Below, piece by piece: positions 1 through 7,793 of a stretch of DNA of 28,964 nucleotides. Below the pieces are notes generated by a model. That model saw only the letters and a list, made by a program, of their open reading frames with translations. It made no database searches and was not told the DNA's origin. Both the position numbers and the translations under genes were made by a program. The DNA is from JAVBJV01 sp031546815. Lineage in GTDB: Bacteria; Pseudomonadota; Alphaproteobacteria; Acetobacterales; Acetobacteraceae. The first letter of the stretch is position 1, and each line of letters begins with the position of its first letter. The stretch is taken from NCBI GenBank assembly GCA_031546815.1, contig JAVBJV010000066.1, positions 1-28,964 of the forward strand, given 5' to 3'.

Positions 1-262
1 TTGGCAAAATACGCGGTGGCTTTTTTTAAGATGTCGCGCTCCTCGGTGACGCGAGCCAGTTCCTTCTTCAAGCGCCGGATCTCCGCAGCCTGATCATCGC
101 CGCTCGAACTGGAGGGCGTCGAGAACTTCTTCTTCCAGGCGTAGAGCGAATGCGGCTTACACCAAGCCGCTTCGACACCTCCGCAACGGGATAACCCCGC
201 TCGGTGATCTGCGCGACCGCATCGCGCTTGAAATCGTCGTTGAAATTGCCAGTCCCCATCAT
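1..262 (-). pseudogene. IS3-family transposase orfA, frameshifted and partial
   Basis: OrfA of IS3 elements is the helix-turn-helix DNA-binding half of the transposase. From the ATG at 262 (a second ATG follows at once) the protein reads GNFNDDFKRDAVAQITERGY and on to EVSKRLGVS, a typical orfA HTH. Near 153-156 one base is missing: the annotated frame becomes nonsense and stops at 68. Shifting by one base recovers HSLYAWKKKFS, then a coiled-coil-like stretch with RRLKKELARVTEERDILKKA running off the left edge. The SD-like run AAGGAGG lies about 7 bases before the start. The single-base deletion makes this copy inactive unless it is a sequencing error. The family call is secure; the subgroup is not determined. 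Confidence 0.75.
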
Positions 263-318
263 AGCCTCCTTGCCTCAAAAGTAGGGAAGAAGGCGTCTAC
301 AAATCTAGGGGCTATTCA
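1..318 (-). mobile_element. IS3-family element, left part cut by window edge
   Basis: The minus strand carries an IS3-type orfA (start at 262) that runs off the left edge. Upstream of it the minus strand begins TGAATAGCCCCTAGATTTG at 318, which has the TG start and the GCCCC core expected of an IS3-family terminal inverted repeat, so I place the element end at 318. Only this end is in the window, so neither the other repeat nor the target duplication can be checked. The element directly abuts the IS5-like sequence on its right, suggesting that one inserted into or beside the other. Confidence 0.65.
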
Positions 319-1125
319 GATCTGCAAAATCTGGACATCAGAGCCAGAACGATTCATCCTAAACCCGATCCACCAGATGCCGGGACTGAACACAGTTCTC
401 GAAGATTGCGCCGTATCTTCCCACTGACACGCGTGGTGTTGCGCGTGTGGATGATCGGCGGGTCATCAGCGGGATCATCCATGTGCTGAAATCCGGTGGC
501 CGCTGGGTAGACGCTCCATCCGTCTACGGGCCGCGCAAGACACTCTACAACCGTTATGTTCGCTGGGCAGCGAAAGGCGTGTGGAGTGATCTGTTCCATG
601 CCCTCGCACAGGCAGGCGGTCCGCCCGCGCATGTCCTGATCGACAGTTCCGCAGTCAAGGCACATCGCTCTGCTGCTGGGGGAAAAGGGGGGGGAAAGCC
701 AGGCTATCGGTCGCTCGCGCGGCGGCCGCACAACGAAAATCCACGCGCTGACTGATGCGCTCTGTCGCCCGCTGGCCTTCTTGCTGACGGGTGGAAACAT
801 CGCGGACTGCACCGCAGGGGCGACTTTGCTTCAGCAGCTTCCCGCGTGCGATATTGTCCATGGCGAAAAGGGGTATGACAGCAACGCCATCCGACGCCAG
901 ATCGAGCAACGCGGAATTGCTCCGAATATCCCGCCAAAGATCAACCGGGTGTGGAAAAACTGCTTCTCGCCGGTTCTCTATCGCAAGCGCAATGCAATCG
1001 AGCGCATGTTCTGCCGACTGAAAGACTTCAGGCGGGTCGCTACACGTTACGATCGATACGCTACAAACTTCCTCGCAGCAGTCTGCATCGCTGCTATCGT
1101 CAGTTATTGGTTATGAGTCCGGAGC
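319..1125 (+). mobile_element. IS5-family insertion sequence, degenerate
   Basis: The interval holds a broken IS5-type transposase gene. The right end reads GAGTCCGGAGC up to 1125; its reverse complement (GCTCCGGACTC) resembles TCTGGACATC at about 330-339 on the left, a weak candidate pair of terminal repeats. The four bases after the right end, CTAA at 1126-1129, fit the YTAR target preference known for IS5 elements and include the stop codon of the neighbouring ATPase. A matching left duplication is not visible because the IS3 end lies there. The left limit is approximate. Confidence 0.6.
377..1116 (+). pseudogene. IS5-family DDE transposase, two frames
   Basis: The transposase cuts and joins the element's ends. 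A possible start lies at ATG 377, with an apparent small deletion near 390, after which one frame reads FSKIAPYLPTDTRGVARVDD and on to about 690, with the first catalytic Asp in VLIDSSAVKAH. A run of four A and eight G at 683-694 separates this from a second frame (691-1116) that continues GESQAIGRSRGGRTTKIHAL and ends at TGA 1114. The second frame has the IS5 signature Y-x2-R-x3-E-x6-K (YRKRNAIERMFCRLK). The usual second Asp, in the A-D-K-G-Y-D context, is Glu here (HGEKGYDS, codon 865-867). Some IS5 subgroups use programmed frameshifting, so the homopolymer alone would not prove decay; with the 5' indel and the Asp-to-Glu change I think the copy is dead. Confidence 0.7.
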
Positions 1126-3402
1126 CTAATTCCCCACCCGCAACCGCAACGCATTCAACGTCACCGCGAGTGAACTGGTCATCATCGCCACCGCCGCCAC
1201 CACGGGCGACAGATACCCAAACGCCGCCGCCGGGATCGCCAGCGCGTTGAACCCGAATGCCAACGCCAGATTAACCCGCATCGTCAGTGCTGTGCTGCGT
1301 GCCAGGCTTATCGCCACCGGCACCAGTTCCGGCTGCGGGCGCAGCAGTGCCACCGGTGCCGCCGCCAGCGCCGCATCGGTGCCGCCCGCCATCGCAATGC
1401 CGAGATCCGCCGCAGCCAGAGCCGGTGCATCGTTGATGCCATCGCCCACAAATGCCACCGGCCCCGGCAACGCACGCAGGGCGGCCACTTTCTCGGCCGG
1501 TTTCAGCGCGCCGCGCACCTCGTGCACACGCAGCGCCAGCCCAACATGGTCGGCCACTTTCTGTGTGTCGCCCGAGAGGATCACCGTATGCACGCTCTCG
1601 TCCCGCAGCGCCTGTATCGCAGCGTGTGCGCCGTCGCGCAGATCGTCGGCCAGCAGGAACAGCGCGATCACCTGATCGGCCCGTGCCAGATACACCGGCG
1701 TGCCGCCCTGTGCCGCAGCCGCATCGGCCTGTTGCAGGAACTCAGCCGGGATCACCGCCCCCTGCGCCGCCATCAGCGCCGCATTGCCCAGCGCGTAGTT
1801 CTTCGCCGTCACGCTGCCCGTCACCCCCTGCCCCGGCACCGCCGTCAAACGCATCGCCGGGCGCGGGGTGAGTTTCTCCAGCGTCGCCGCCTGCATAATC
1901 CCCGCCGACAGCGGATGCCGACCGCCGACCGACAGCGACGCCGCAATGCCCAATGCCTTTTCCTCGCCCGCGCTGGCGATCACCCGCGGCGCGCCGCGTG
2001 TCAGCGTGCCGGTCTTGTCGAACGCCACCGTGACAATCTTGCGCAAATTCTCCAGCGCCGCGGGGTCGCGCACCAGCACGCCGCGCTGCGCCAACGCCCC
2101 CAGCCCGGCCGCCAGCGCCAGAGGCGTCGCGATCCCCAATGCACACGGACACGCCACCACCAGCACCGACACCGCCCGCAGCACCGCCGCATCAATGCCC
2201 GTCCCCAGCAGCAGATTGCCTGCAAAGGTCAGCACCGCGATCACCAGCACGGCAGGAACGAACCAGCCCGACACCCTGTCCGCCAGCGCCTGTGCCGGGG
2301 CACGCGCGGCCTGCGCGGCGCGCACATCCGCCGCGATCCGCGCCACCAGAGTATCGCCCGCCGTATGCCGCACGATCACCACCAGACTGCCCGGCCCGTT
2401 CACCGAACCGGCCAGCATGGAATCTCCGGCGGCCTTGGCCACGGGCAGCGCCTCGCCGGTCACCAGCGATTCATCGACGGCACTTTGTCCGTCCGCCACC
2501 TCGCCATCGGCAGGAACAGCTGCACCGGGCGAGATACGCACACGTTCACCCGCGCGCAACGCTGTGGCGGGGACGGTCTCGGTGCTGCCATCCTCCAGCA
2601 CACGGTCCGCCATGTCGGGCGTCAGGCGTAACAGGGCCGAGGCAGCGTCCGCCGCCCGTCGCCGCGCTGCTGCCTCGAGCGCCTTGCCCGCGCGCAGCAG
2701 AACAATGACCAGCACGGCGGCCTCGAACCACACATGCCCGCCCGCGAACCAGTTCCTGACCGAGAGCGCAAACGCCGCCGTGGTGCCGATGGATACCAGC
2801 AGATCCATCCCCGGCGTACGCCGCAGCGCCCCCAGGTGGAACCGCGCGCCGCCCACCGCCCAGACCGGCAGCGCCAGCGCGAATTGCAGCCACACCGGCA
2901 GCAGGCCGTGCGAACCACTGAGATGCGCCACCATCTCGACCAGAAACGGGATGGCCAGCACGGCACAAACAATCAGCACGATCCGGTCGCGGCGCTCGGC
3001 GGGGGATGCGCTGCCCATCAGGCGCACGCCCGGTCCGGCAGCCTCGATCAACGCGGCGTCGCGCAGGTCGGGCATCGCCTCGACCCGCAGCACGCCGCCC
3101 GCCGGGTCGGGCCGGACTGACAGCACACCGGGGATCGCCGCCAGCCGTGTTGCGGCATCGGCGTCCGCGCCGATCAGGTCCACCCCGCGCGTGGCGATGC
3201 CGTATCCGGCGCGGGTCAGCGCCTCGGCGAAGGCGGAAAGTCCCGCCTCGGTCGGGTCGAATTCGACCGCAGCCGCGTTGGTGGCCAGATCGACCCGGAC
3301 CTGCTGCACCCCCGGCACAACGGACAGGGCGCGCTCGACCGTGCCCGCGCAGCCGGTACAGTGCATGCCAGAAACAGGGAGATCCAATGATTGTGTGCTC
3401 AT
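1126..3402 (-). CDS. copA: Copper-transporting P1B-type ATPase
   Basis: Inner-membrane pump that exports Cu(I) from the cytoplasm using ATP. From ATG 3402 it has 758 residues, usual for the family. An N-terminal HMA domain carries GMHCTGC (Cys15, Cys18). A second HMA-like stretch (about 75-130) has lost its CxxC. Then come TGEA (315-318), the membrane metal site CPC (418-420), the phosphorylated Asp462 in DKTGTLT, the HP motif (496-497), and GDGINDAP (653-660). Near the C-terminus, N711/N719 and the MTSS stretch (741-744) fit Cu(I) selectivity. The frame stays open upstream to 3996, but that part lies over trpG and has no homology, so 3402 is preferred. The gene is divergent from trpG, and no CueR or CsoR gene is nearby. 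Its stop codon overlaps the probable IS target site. Silver transport is also possible. Confidence 0.92.
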   Translation of the reverse strand: MSTQSLDLPVSGMHCTGCAGTVERALSVVPGVQQVRVDLATNAAAVEFDPTEAGLSAFAEALTRAGYGIATRGVDLIGADADAATRLAAIPGVLSVRPDPAGGVLRVEAMPDLRDAALIEAAGPGVRLMGSASPAERRDRIVLIVCAVLAIPFLVEMVAHLSGSHGLLPVWLQFALALPVWAVGGARFHLGALRRTPGMDLLVSIGTTAAFALSVRNWFAGGHVWFEAAVLVIVLLRAGKALEAAARRRAADAASALLRLTPDMADRVLEDGSTETVPATALRAGERVRISPGAAVPADGEVADGQSAVDESLVTGEALPVAKAAGDSMLAGSVNGPGSLVVIVRHTAGDTLVARIAADVRAAQAARAPAQALADRVSGWFVPAVLVIAVLTFAGNLLLGTGIDAAVLRAVSVLVVACPCALGIATPLALAAGLGALAQRGVLVRDPAALENLRKIVTVAFDKTGTLTRGAPRVIASAGEEKALGIAASLSVGGRHPLSAGIMQAATLEKLTPRPAMRLTAVPGQGVTGSVTAKNYALGNAALMAAQGAVIPAEFLQQADAAAAQGGTPVYLARADQVIALFLLADDLRDGAHAAIQALRDESVHTVILSGDTQKVADHVGLALRVHEVRGALKPAEKVAALRALPGPVAFVGDGINDAPALAAADLGIAMAGGTDAALAAAPVALLRPQPELVPVAISLARSTALTMRVNLALAFGFNALAIPAAAFGYLSPVVAAVAMMTSSLAVTLNALRLRVGN

Positions 3403-3525
3403 GCACGCAGTTTCGCCCGCTCCGCCCCCAAATGGCAGGGGGGAGGATACAGATTGCAAAAAATGCCCTAAAGTAGCGCTCTGACATTGACCCTCTGCCG
3501 CAGTGCAGCGCATTTTGGGGCCAAC
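3403..3525. promoter_or_regulatory. Divergent promoter region, copA and trpG
   Basis: This 123-base gap must hold the start signals of both divergent genes. It contains an imperfect inverted repeat, CTCCGCCCCC at 3420-3429 against GGGGGGAGG at 3438-3446, 18 to 27 bases upstream of the copA start. An operator for a copper sensor is conceivable, but the sequence does not match a CueR site convincingly. I see no clear leader peptide rich in Trp codons before trpG. GGGG about 7 bases before ATG 3526 can serve as ribosome binding site. Confidence 0.35.
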
Positions 3526-4119
3526 ATGATCCTGCTTATCGACAACTACGACAGTTTTACCTGGAACCTGGTCCACTTCCTGGGCGATTTGGGCGCGCGC
3601 TGCGACGTGCACCGGAACGACAGGATAACCGTGGACGACGCGCTGGCCAGCAAGCCCGAGGCCATTGTGCTCTCGCCGGGGCCGTGCACGCCGAAGGAAG
3701 CCGGGATCTGTCTGGACCTGATTGCCGCTGCCGCCGGGAAAGTGCCGGTGTTCGGCGTGTGTCTGGGCCATCAGGCCATCGCGCATGCGTTCGGCGGTGA
3801 TGTAGTCCGCGCCCCCGTCCCCATGCACGGCAAGGTGGACAGCATCAGCCATCGCGGCACCGATATTTTCGCGGGGCTGCCCACGCCGTTCAACGCCACG
3901 CGCTATCACAGCCTGACCGTTGCGCGCGACACCCTGCCCGCCACGCTGGAGGCCACCGCCGCCACGCCCGACGGTCTGATCATGGGTCTGCGCCACAAGA
4001 CGCTGCCGTTATTCGGCGTGCAGTTCCACCCCGAGAGCATCGCCAGCGAGCACGGGCACCGGATTTTGCAAAACTTCCTCGACATCGCACACGGCAAAAA
4101 CGACCGGCAGGCAGGCTGA
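3526..4119 (+). CDS. trpG: Anthranilate synthase component II (glutamine amidotransferase)
   Basis: Releases ammonia from glutamine and passes it to TrpE, which makes anthranilate from chorismate, the first step of tryptophan synthesis. The protein starts MILLIDNYDSFTWNL at ATG 3526; the frame opens earlier with a TTG at 3487, but family alignment and the GGGG ribosome binding site favour 3526 (197 residues, normal). It carries the class I amidotransferase triad: Cys in GVCLGHQ, and His and Glu in QFHPES. It could also serve p-aminobenzoate synthesis as PabA, as in several bacteria with a dual-use subunit. trpD follows 3 bases after the stop. The partner trpE is not in the window, so this unit seems to begin with trpG. 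Confidence 0.95.
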   Translation: MILLIDNYDSFTWNLVHFLGDLGARCDVHRNDRITVDDALASKPEAIVLSPGPCTPKEAGICLDLIAAAAGKVPVFGVCLGHQAIAHAFGGDVVRAPVPMHGKVDSISHRGTDIFAGLPTPFNATRYHSLTVARDTLPATLEATAATPDGLIMGLRHKTLPLFGVQFHPESIASEHGHRILQNFLDIAHGKNDRQAG

Positions 4120-4122
4120 CCC

Positions 4123-5127
4123 ATGGATCTGAAGTCGATCATCGCGCGCCTGGCCGAGGGCGAAAAACTGGCCGAGACCGAGGCCGAAGCCGCGTTCAGC
4201 CTGCTGATCTCGGGACAGGCCACGCCCGCCCAGATTGCCGGTGTGCTGATGGCGATGCGCGTGCGCGGCGAAACCATCCCCGAAATCACCGGCGCTGTTC
4301 GCGCGATGCGTGCACGCATGTCGGCGGTCGATGCCCCTCCCGGCGCGATCGATGTCTGCGGCACGGGCGGCGATGGCGCGCATACATTGAATGTTTCCAC
4401 CGCCGTGACGTTTGTGGCGGCGGGCGCTGGCGTCACCGTGGCGAAGCACGGTAACCGGTCGGCCTCGTCGAAGACTGGCGGAGCGGATGTGCTGGCGGCG
4501 CTGGGCGTGAATGTTGATACGCCGCTGGAACGCCTGTCCGGTATGCTGAACACCGCCCACTGCGCGTTCCTGTTTGCGCCGCGCCACCATGCGGCAATGC
4601 GCCATGTGGCCGGGCCGCGGTCGGAACTTGGCACGCGGACGATCTTCAATCTGCTGGGGCCGCTGGCCAATCCGGCCCGGGTGACGCGCCAGCTGACCGG
4701 CGTGTTCGCCCCCGAATGGTGCCGCCCGATGGCCGAGACCCTCGCCCGGTTAGGCAGCGAACGAGTCTGGATCGTGCATGGCAGCGGCCTCGACGAACTG
4801 ACGCTCTCGGGTGAAAGCCAGGTGGTTGAACTGCGCAACGACCAGATCCGCGAATTCACCGTAACGCCCGAGGATGCCGGTCTGACCCGCGCGCCGATCA
4901 GCGCCATCCGCGGTGGCGAAGCGGCCGAGAACGCCGCCGCGCTGACCGACCTGCTGGCCGGGGCCAAGAACGCCTATCGCGACACGGTGCTGCTGAATAC
5001 CGCCGCCGCGCTGATTGTGGCCGACAAGGCCCAGGACCTGCGCGACGGCGTGGCGCAGGCCGCCCATTCCATCGACACCGGCGCAGCTGCCAACGCGCTC
5101 GAGACCCTACGCAAGGAGGCCGCATGA
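4123..5127 (+). CDS. trpD: Anthranilate phosphoribosyltransferase
   Basis: Cytoplasmic enzyme that transfers the phosphoribosyl group of PRPP to anthranilate, the second tryptophan-specific step. The 334 residues match the family length. The N-terminal helical part (1-70) is followed by the PRPP and metal site CGTGGDGAHTLNVST and the anthranilate-binding KHGNRSASSKTGGADVL. Further on, FLFAPRHHAAMRHVAGPR and TIFNLLGPLANPA are the usual conserved blocks. The gene begins 3 bases after trpG and its TGA overlaps the trpC ATG (ATGA), so translation of trpG, trpD and trpC is probably coupled. Confidence 0.97.
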   Translation: MDLKSIIARLAEGEKLAETEAEAAFSLLISGQATPAQIAGVLMAMRVRGETIPEITGAVRAMRARMSAVDAPPGAIDVCGTGGDGAHTLNVSTAVTFVAAGAGVTVAKHGNRSASSKTGGADVLAALGVNVDTPLERLSGMLNTAHCAFLFAPRHHAAMRHVAGPRSELGTRTIFNLLGPLANPARVTRQLTGVFAPEWCRPMAETLARLGSERVWIVHGSGLDELTLSGESQVVELRNDQIREFTVTPEDAGLTRAPISAIRGGEAAENAAALTDLLAGAKNAYRDTVLLNTAAALIVADKAQDLRDGVAQAAHSIDTGAAANALETLRKEAA

Positions 5128-5972
5128 CCGCGACCCGCACCACGGCTGATGTTGCCGACATGATCAAGGAAGCCGCGCAAACCGACGTACTGATGCGCAT
5201 CTGTCAGGACACACTGGACGAGGTTGAGCACCGCAAGCAGCAGACCAGTCTGGACGAGATCCGCGATCAGGCGCTGGCCGCCCCACCGCCGCGCGGCTTC
5301 GCACAGGCGCTGGCGCAGCGCGTGGGGCGTGGCACGTACGGCTTGATCGCCGAGATCAAGAAGGCCAGTCCATCCGGCGGGCTGATCCGTCCGGAATTCG
5401 ACCCGGCGGAACTGGCGCGTGCCTATCAGGCTGGTGGCGCGGCGTGCCTGTCGGTGCTGACCGATGGCGCGTATTTCCAGGGCCATGCCAACCATCTGAA
5501 AGCGGCGCGCGAAGCAGTGGACCTGCCGGTGTTGCGCAAGGACTTCATCCTCGACCCGTGGCAGGTCTATGAGAGCCGCGCGATGGGGGCGGATTGCATT
5601 CTGCTGATCATGGCGGCGCTGTCCGATGGTCAGGCGATCGAGCTGGAAATACTGGCCCGCGCGCTGGATATGGATGTGCTGGTCGAAGCCCACAGTGCCT
5701 CCGAACTGCAGCGCGCACTGGGTTTGCAGACCCGCTGAATCGGGATAAACAATCGCAATCGCAAAACGATAAAGACCGATCTTAAAACAACGATCGAACT
5801 CGCCCCGCAAATTCCGATTGACCGGCTGATTATTTCGGAAAGCGGCATTTCCACGCACGAGGACGTAAAGCGCCTGTCCACGGCGGGTGCGTTCTGCTTC
5901 CTGGTCGGCGAGAGCATGCTGCGCCAGCCCAATGTTACTAAGGCAGCTAACGATCTGCTTGGGCTGAACTGA
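5124..5972 (+). pseudogene. trpC: Indole-3-glycerol phosphate synthase, in-frame TGA
   Basis: TrpC closes the ring of carboxyphenylaminodeoxyribulose phosphate to give indole-glycerol phosphate. The first 204 codons encode the front of the TIM barrel, with the catalytic lysines in EIKKASPS and VLRKDFIL and the Glu in LVEAHS. At 5736-5738 a TGA interrupts exactly where the family has Leu in (P)LIGINNRN. The same frame then continues IGINNRN, SESGIST and FLVGESMLR to a second stop at 5970-5972, for a full length of 282 codons plus stop, as expected. The truncated product would lack the Asn of INNRN and the Glu and Ser of SESG, which shape the active site, and should be inactive. A TTA-to-TGA change, or a C deletion with a compensating A insertion, would explain it. 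Alternatives are readthrough or a sequence error. moaC begins right after the second stop, so the operon layout is undisturbed. Confidence 0.85.
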
Positions 5973-5973
5973 G

Positions 5974-6456
5974 ATGAGCCAGAAAGGCTTCACGCATTTC
6001 GATGCGTCCGGGCACGCCCACATGGTGGACATCGCGGGCAAGGACGTCACGACGCGTGTGGCCACCGCCCGCGCCCGGGTGGTAATGGCGCCGGAAACCC
6101 TGGCGCTGATCGTCGAGGGGCGCGCCAAGAAGGGCGACGTTCTGGGCGTGGCGCGTCTGGCCGGGATTATGGCGGCGAAGCGCACGTCGGACCTGATCCC
6201 GCTGTGTCACCCACTGCCGATCACCTCGGTCGCGGTGGAGCTGACACCGAACGAGGCCGAACACAGCATCGAGATCGCCGCCACAGTCGGCACCACCGGC
6301 CGCACCGGGGTCGAGATGGAAGCGCTGACCGCCGCCAGCGTTGCCGCGCTGACCGTATATGACATGTGCAAATCGGCCGACCGCGCCATGCGTGTCGAGA
6401 ACCTGCGTGTGGTTCATAAATCAGGCGGAAAATCAGGCACATACGAGGCTGAATGA
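5974..6456 (+). CDS. moaC: Cyclic pyranopterin monophosphate synthase
   Basis: Works with MoaA in the first step of molybdenum cofactor synthesis, converting 3',8-cyclo-7,8-dihydro-GTP to cyclic pyranopterin monophosphate. The 160 residues are the family norm. Conserved blocks include THFDASGHAHMVDI at the N-terminus, KGDVLGVARLAGIMAAKRTS, LIPLCHPLPIT, and the active-site DMCK with its Lys. It starts one base after the second trpC stop and its stop overlaps the moeA start (ATGA). It is thus embedded in one transcript with the trp genes, although the pathways are unrelated. Confidence 0.97.
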   Translation: MSQKGFTHFDASGHAHMVDIAGKDVTTRVATARARVVMAPETLALIVEGRAKKGDVLGVARLAGIMAAKRTSDLIPLCHPLPITSVAVELTPNEAEHSIEIAATVGTTGRTGVEMEALTAASVAALTVYDMCKSADRAMRVENLRVVHKSGGKSGTYEAE

Positions 6457-7673
6457 TGATATCGGTTGATGAGGCACGCGCACGCATTCTGGCCGGGCTG
6501 AAGCCCGTTGCCGCAGAGACCGTGGCTCTGGCCGATGCCTGGGGCCGTGTTCTGGCCGCCCCGGTGCTCGCCCGCCGCATGCAGCCACCGGCGGATGTCT
6601 CGGCCATGGATGGCTGGGCCGTGCGCACGGAAGATGCTGTTGCAGGTGCAACCCTGACCATCGCGGGCGAGGCCCCGGCCGGGCACCCGTTTGCCGGGCA
6701 GGTCGGCGCTGGCCAGACGGTGCGGATCTTCACCGGCAGCGTAGTGCCCGATGGCGCCACCGCCGTAGTGATGCAGGAAGATACTTCGCGCACAGATAAT
6801 ATGGTGACTTTCAATATGGCGGCACAACAAGGCCGCCATATCCGCCGTGCCGGTCAGGACTTCGCTGTTGGCGATGCCGTGTTGTCCGCGGGCAAGCAGC
6901 TGAGCGCGCGCGACATCGGTCTGGCCGCCGCCGCCGATCATCCCTGGCTGGCGGTGCATCGTGCCCCCCGCATCGCCATTCTGGCCACCGGGGACGAGAT
7001 CGCCCTGCCTGGCGAACCCGTGCCTGCGGGCGGCATTATCTCGTCCAATTCGCATGCGCTGGCGGCACTGGTGCGCGCGGCGGGCGGTGTGCCCACCGTG
7101 CTGCCGATCGCCCGCGACGATCTGGAGGCCATTGCAGCTGCATCCGACGCTGCCGCCGGGTTCGACCTGCTGGTCACCACCGGCGGGGCCAGCGTCGGCG
7201 ATCACGATCTGGTGCAGAAGGCGCTGGCGCTGCGTGGGCTGGAGCTGGATTTCTGGAAGATCGCCATGCGCCCCGGCAAGCCGCTGATCCACGGCCGCCT
7301 GCACACGCCCATGGGCGCGGTGCCGCTGATCGGCCTGCCGGGTAACCCGGTCTCGGCGATTGTCTGTGCGGTGCTGTATCTGGTCCCGGCGATCAAGCGC
7401 CTGTCCGGCCAGACCGACACGTCGATCCCCACCAGCCGCGCGGTTCTCGACATGCCGGTGCGAGCGAATGACGGGCGAATGGATTTCATGCGCGCCACAC
7501 TGTCGACCGACGATACGGGGCGCGTGCTGGTCTCGCCCTTCCAGGTGCAGGATTCAGCGATGATGAGCACTCTGGCACGGGCCGATGCTCTGCTGACCCG
7601 CCCGCCCCACGCCCCGATGGGCGAGCTGGGCGACGAGGTGGAGATCATCCGGTTGGCCGATCTGGGGGCTTAG
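6453..7673 (+). CDS. moeA: Molybdopterin molybdenumtransferase
   Basis: Inserts molybdate into adenylylated molybdopterin, the last step of cofactor synthesis; molybdoenzymes such as aldehyde or formate dehydrogenases would need it. Of 406 residues, the N-terminal part has SAMDGWAVR, the middle carries the MPT-binding fold with TTGGASVGDHDLV, and RPGKP and GLPGNPVSA follow; the last 80 residues form the C-terminal barrel. Two adjacent ATGs (6453, 6456) are possible starts; the first overlaps the moaC stop by four bases. No terminator hairpin follows directly; the next gene has its own leader 120 bases on. Confidence 0.96.
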   Translation: MMISVDEARARILAGLKPVAAETVALADAWGRVLAAPVLARRMQPPADVSAMDGWAVRTEDAVAGATLTIAGEAPAGHPFAGQVGAGQTVRIFTGSVVPDGATAVVMQEDTSRTDNMVTFNMAAQQGRHIRRAGQDFAVGDAVLSAGKQLSARDIGLAAAADHPWLAVHRAPRIAILATGDEIALPGEPVPAGGIISSNSHALAALVRAAGGVPTVLPIARDDLEAIAAASDAAAGFDLLVTTGGASVGDHDLVQKALALRGLELDFWKIAMRPGKPLIHGRLHTPMGAVPLIGLPGNPVSAIVCAVLYLVPAIKRLSGQTDTSIPTSRAVLDMPVRANDGRMDFMRATLSTDDTGRVLVSPFQVQDSAMMSTLARADALLTRPPHAPMGELGDEVEIIRLADLGA

Positions 7674-7756
7674 GTAGGCAACAGCGCCACAAACCGCAAT
7701 CCTCCCCCGATCGCGCCATATTCTTGCCGGAAAAAAAGGTGCATGCTCGTCCCCAA

Positions 7757-7772
7757 TCCACCACAAGGTGGA
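7757..7772 (+). other. Small hairpin in the psiF-like gene leader
   Basis: TCCACC-ACAA-GGTGGA forms a six-base-pair stem with a four-base loop, 21 bases before the start codon of the exported PsiF-repeat protein. It lies just upstream of the AAAGGATAG ribosome binding region and could affect mRNA stability or translation. It has no U-tract, so it is not a terminator. Function is speculative. Confidence 0.4.
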
Positions 7773-7793
7773 GTCACAAAGGATAGAATTCAG

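Noticed and set aside
3420..3446. CueR operator in the copA-trpG gap
   Set aside because: The G/C inverted repeat is imperfect and does not match the CueR pattern or show a clear 19-base spaced promoter; kept only as a weak note.
1868..3484. Plus-strand open frame of 538 codons opposite copA
   Set aside because: Ser/Ala/Arg/Thr-rich shadow of a P-type ATPase that has all its motifs on the minus strand.
3403..3525. Tryptophan attenuator before trpG
   Set aside because: No short open frame with tandem TGG codons and no terminator/antiterminator pair could be found.
3403..3996. N-terminal extension of the copper ATPase up to 3996
   Set aside because: The extra 198 codons lie opposite trpG and resemble nothing; ATG 3402 is followed directly by the HMA domain.
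5736..5738. Selenocysteine or other recoding at the trpC TGA
   Set aside because: The family has Leu here, no SECIS-like hairpin is evident directly downstream, and no reason for selenium in TrpC is known. Mutation or error is simpler.
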